Source: Cladophialophora immunda
Taxonomy: Eukaryota > Ascomycota > Eurotiomycetes > Chaetothyriales > Herpotrichiellaceae
Direction of reading: 5' to 3'
DNA: 64,000 nucleotides
Assembly (NCBI RefSeq): GCF_000835495.1
Contig: NW_015622542.1
Span: 6,408,485-6,472,484 of the forward strand
Part shown: piece by piece, positions 61,066 through 64,000 of the stretch
How positions within the stretch are numbered: position 1 is the first letter of the stretch
Layout: each line of letters begins with the position of its first letter
Position numbers and translations under genes: made by a program
The notes under the pieces: model-generated
Told to the model about the DNA's origin: nothing
The model's input: the letters and a program-made list of their open reading frames with translations, nothing else
Database searches by the model: none

Positions 61066-64000
61066 CTTCAGCGAAGGACAACTTTCGCTGTATTTGCGTT
61101 AATTACTATCAAGAGGCCGGGAGCCGCTGTCAATTTTTTTGCAGTACCTCCGATTCAGGTAGCTCGCTGCATTGGTTTGAATACGCGCAGGAAATATGAA
61201 TGGGACATAAGTCTGATCGGATATGTGAGGTTGTCTCCGGTGAAAAATAGAAGACGGCTTGCAGTCGCTAGGCTGATGGTACTTGATTCGAGCATTTTCG
61301 ATCTATCGCAGAATTGTGCTGGCCACACGAAGACTGGAAAAAGGTGAACGCTTCAAAATTCGGCAACATTCTGCTAACTTAACGGCATTTTCAGCCCACG
61401 AGGCACATTAACATTTCAAAGGGTATCTGCGAGAGGCAGCACACCTGTTATCGGAATGTAAGTGTTTCAACGAGAAGTGGTGTAGTGGTGGAACTTGGAA
61501 TAGGTTCAGCAAACCATGCGCAGAGAGCATACTGCAGCGGTGAGGGTCAAATCAACATCGGCAATGTGGATAAACACGAATATCGGAGACAGTTGAGGCT
61601 ACAGCTGGCGGGGGCCCCGAAATATCAGAAAATGTGGCTGCCACATGGCCTCCCAGATGGTCCGCAAATCGACGGCTGGAAATGAATTGTGAGAAGACAC
61701 CGTACCGGACTAAACGCCACCAGAGCAGGAGGCGAAGGTGGCAACCAAATCAAAGCAGGCCAGGAGAGCGAGGCGATAGAAAACACTAGAAGAGGCTCTC
61801 CTTACCGACCCCTTTGATTGAGGAGCTGGAGCACAGGCATAGAGAAACTCACCACAAGTGCCCTGTACTTTTGACAGAGGCAATGTCGACATCTGACCCA
61901 AAGTCCTTTGGTCTGCATTTCTCCGAGATCAATCCAGTTTGTGCACTTTCCAACTCCATGCAGCTGTATTGACAAATTCACGAACCCCCGTCGAGCCTTC
62001 AATGGTGACTGGGGACGGTGAATAGGTTGTCTGGAGCAATGTAGCTTGCAGAAGTGTGATCCACGTGAACCAGAGGAACGGCGTTAGATTCGGCGAAATT
62101 CCCCAGTATCAGGCTTGCTCATGACTTCTCGACATCGTATCGGAATTGGCCAGGGAGTTCGCATCAAGCTATCCGTTGTGTTCGGTTGGTGATTGGGCCA
62201 CTCACCGGTGCAAATGAACGCTGGACCAGCGACCTGGGATGTCAAAATAGCTTGTCCGCATCAGTAGTGCCTGCAGAGTTTGTTATGGTGCTGATACAGC
62301 ATGACAGGGCTAGTGTACCGGTGTTAGGAAGAGAAGAATTTTAGGCATTCCCAACCATGCGGTGGTTCTGGCAGATGTGGGTGGATCTGGGATGGACGGG
62401 GGAGGGATGCAGGACGCATGATCGCATTCGACAGGGGATCACCACGAGGTCGCCAATCTCGAGAAAAGGCAGGAGAATGGTGGATGAGAGAAGCAGAGAC
62501 CAATCACTCCTTCAGATGGTGCCCTCTACCTGAGTCAGAGCACCGAGCCTGAGCAGGGAGCTTCTTGTTCTGGATCCTGAAATGTGGTCAGAGCCTTTGC
62601 TCAAGCAAGGCAAGGCCAGGCAGGGAGGCGAGGAGCAGACAGTCTTTCATTGCATTTTCCCCCCTTAACCCCCTCTCTCTCCAATAGCAATGCTGGCGTG
62701 AGGAACCCGCTGAGAAGGCGCAATATGCAGCAAGCCCAAAGGGGGCGGGTGCGAGGGTTCAGACGTATCACTGATCAATTGGGGGCTTGACGACCCGGCA
62801 AAGGGCAAACGGCTCGGGCCTATTGTTCGATCAAATGGGGTAATTCTGAGCGCGTTAGATGCATGGAAAAGGAAGCAAAGACTCGACAAGTCGTTGTGAG
62901 GAACCTAAGGTATTCGGGACGTGCGTACGAGGTGGTTGGCTTTGGTGGCGTGGTGGAGTGCAAGTGAGAAACACGAACGTGAGGAGGATGTGAGGAGGTT
63001 GAATCGCCTGCGGTCCAGACTCTAATGTTGGACCAAAAACAGCCCATCCACTCTCTCGGGCACAGCAACAACCTCGTTAACATCCAAAAGAGATATCAGA
63101 CCACCTTTCCTGGGCTCTGAATGAAATGTCACTTTGCATCCAGGCCGCATCGACATCTCAACTCGCCATGTGGCCGCCACATCTCTTTAGCGACATGGTA
63201 CAGACACCCAAGCACGAGGACCCAAGCAGTCAGAGTCATGCTGTCCAGTTCACGGAGCCCGGACGAGGAGTTCCTACCACCACCGTCACTGCTGAAACGC
63301 ATGTCACATATCCATTCCGGGCACAAGTGGCTCGATAATGGACCGGACCGGACCAGACTGGACTTTTGTCACTTGGTTCACCTGTCCAAATGTGCCTCAA
63401 TCGGTGGCTTAGCCGATGTGTCAAATCCACTTTGACCCAAAAGGAGGAGGAGCAGGTTCAAGACCGGCAGCAGGACAAGCACTTCAGGGTCATACTGCAG
63501 GCGCTTGTCATTCATCGCCTAAGCAAGATCGCTGGGGGACAGGAAGATGAGCCTGGATCGTGCGCGCTCCCGATCCCAATTTGGCGGAACAGCTCATCCA
63601 GAAGGGGCCAACAATGCGCTCGGTGACCACGAGGCACATCCCAGATTCTAAGACGGCCCGGTAGATGGTGTCAAAGGACCAACTATCCAACGAGACCCAG
63701 GCACGGCGAAACGCTGTTGTGCTTGAACAACGCCTGAAGTCTACAAGCTGGCAGCTCGCGAACCATGGAGATGCCGTGTCAAACAATGGCCATTATTTTC
63801 GCCGACTCATAAACTATGTGAAGCTGAACCTTTACAATCCCTCGTGGCCATGTCGCAGCCACCCGATGCACCATGGGACCCGGATTCCACTGGATGCAGC
63901 CCCCGTTTCCACCTGACACGAACAAGACGCTGGCGCTAATACATATATTCAGAAATGCTTTTAGACTTGAAAACAGTCCCCCCACTCCAGTCCGAATCAC
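61066..64000. other. Gene-poor 3-kb tail of the window
   Basis: No open frame above about 110 codons resembles a protein, and no RNA gene is recognised. Pyrimidine-rich patches (for example 62655-62690) and moderate GC suggest a long promoter or 5' leader of a gene starting beyond 64000, or non-coding RNA. This is only an interpretation. Confidence 0.4.

Noticed and set aside
1..64000. tRNA genes and CRISPR arrays
   Set aside because: No cloverleaf with a T-loop consensus in context was found by eye, and spaced direct repeats typical of CRISPR are absent, as expected for a fungus.

Overview
The window is nuclear DNA of a filamentous ascomycete (Pezizomycotina). Genes are closely packed, introns are short (about 46-137 bp, mostly 50-60 bp) with GTAAGT/GTGAGT-like donors, and several families are typical of such fungi: a HET-domain protein, fungal-specific transcription factor, GH3 beta-glucosidase, GPI-type secreted protein and F-box/LRR proteins. 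The density of alicyclic or aromatic catabolic genes would fit black yeasts (Chaetothyriales), but that placement is an inference. No tRNA, rRNA, CRISPR array or intact transposon was recognised.

Left block (1-9.3 kb): SAM50 (mitochondrial outer-membrane beta-barrel assembly), YIP1 (ER-Golgi membrane protein), an HRI1-family protein and a GH3 beta-glucosidase with a PA14 insert, all on the + strand.

Central block (9.9-35.3 kb): twelve genes in strictly alternating orientation, forming six divergent pairs. They are a Baeyer-Villiger-type flavin monooxygenase / SDR; a cyclase-family metal hydrolase / MFS sugar-type transporter; an acyl-CoA (4-coumarate-CoA ligase-like) synthetase / AtuA-like protein; a fungal_trans-domain regulator / second MFS transporter; a class III CoA-transferase / second cyclase-family hydrolase; and a zinc alcohol dehydrogenase / aldehyde dehydrogenase. 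Together they read as a self-contained catabolic cluster: uptake, alcohol-to-ketone oxidation, ring-oxygen insertion, hydrolytic ring opening, oxidation to acids, CoA activation and further acyl-CoA breakdown. The AtuA homologue hints at a terpenoid or alicyclic substrate. This is the best candidate here for an undescribed system.

Right block (36-61 kb): mostly housekeeping genes. An RCC1-repeat (ATS1-like) protein sits tail to tail with the checkpoint-clamp subunit RAD9. Then come an F-box/LRR protein, kynureninase divergent from ISA2, a coiled-coil hypothetical protein, TRM1 tRNA methyltransferase, a small GPI-type secreted protein, a short C2H2 zinc-finger protein, a HET-domain protein, a long coiled-coil protein with a tandem repeat interrupted by a 100-N assembly gap, MCP1, and another F-box-like protein. 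The last 3 kb (61.1-64 kb) holds no gene I can support.

Gene models were spliced by hand from reading-frame continuity, GT-AG signals and family resemblance. Several introns appear to use AAG or GAG acceptors. All splice sites are predictions.
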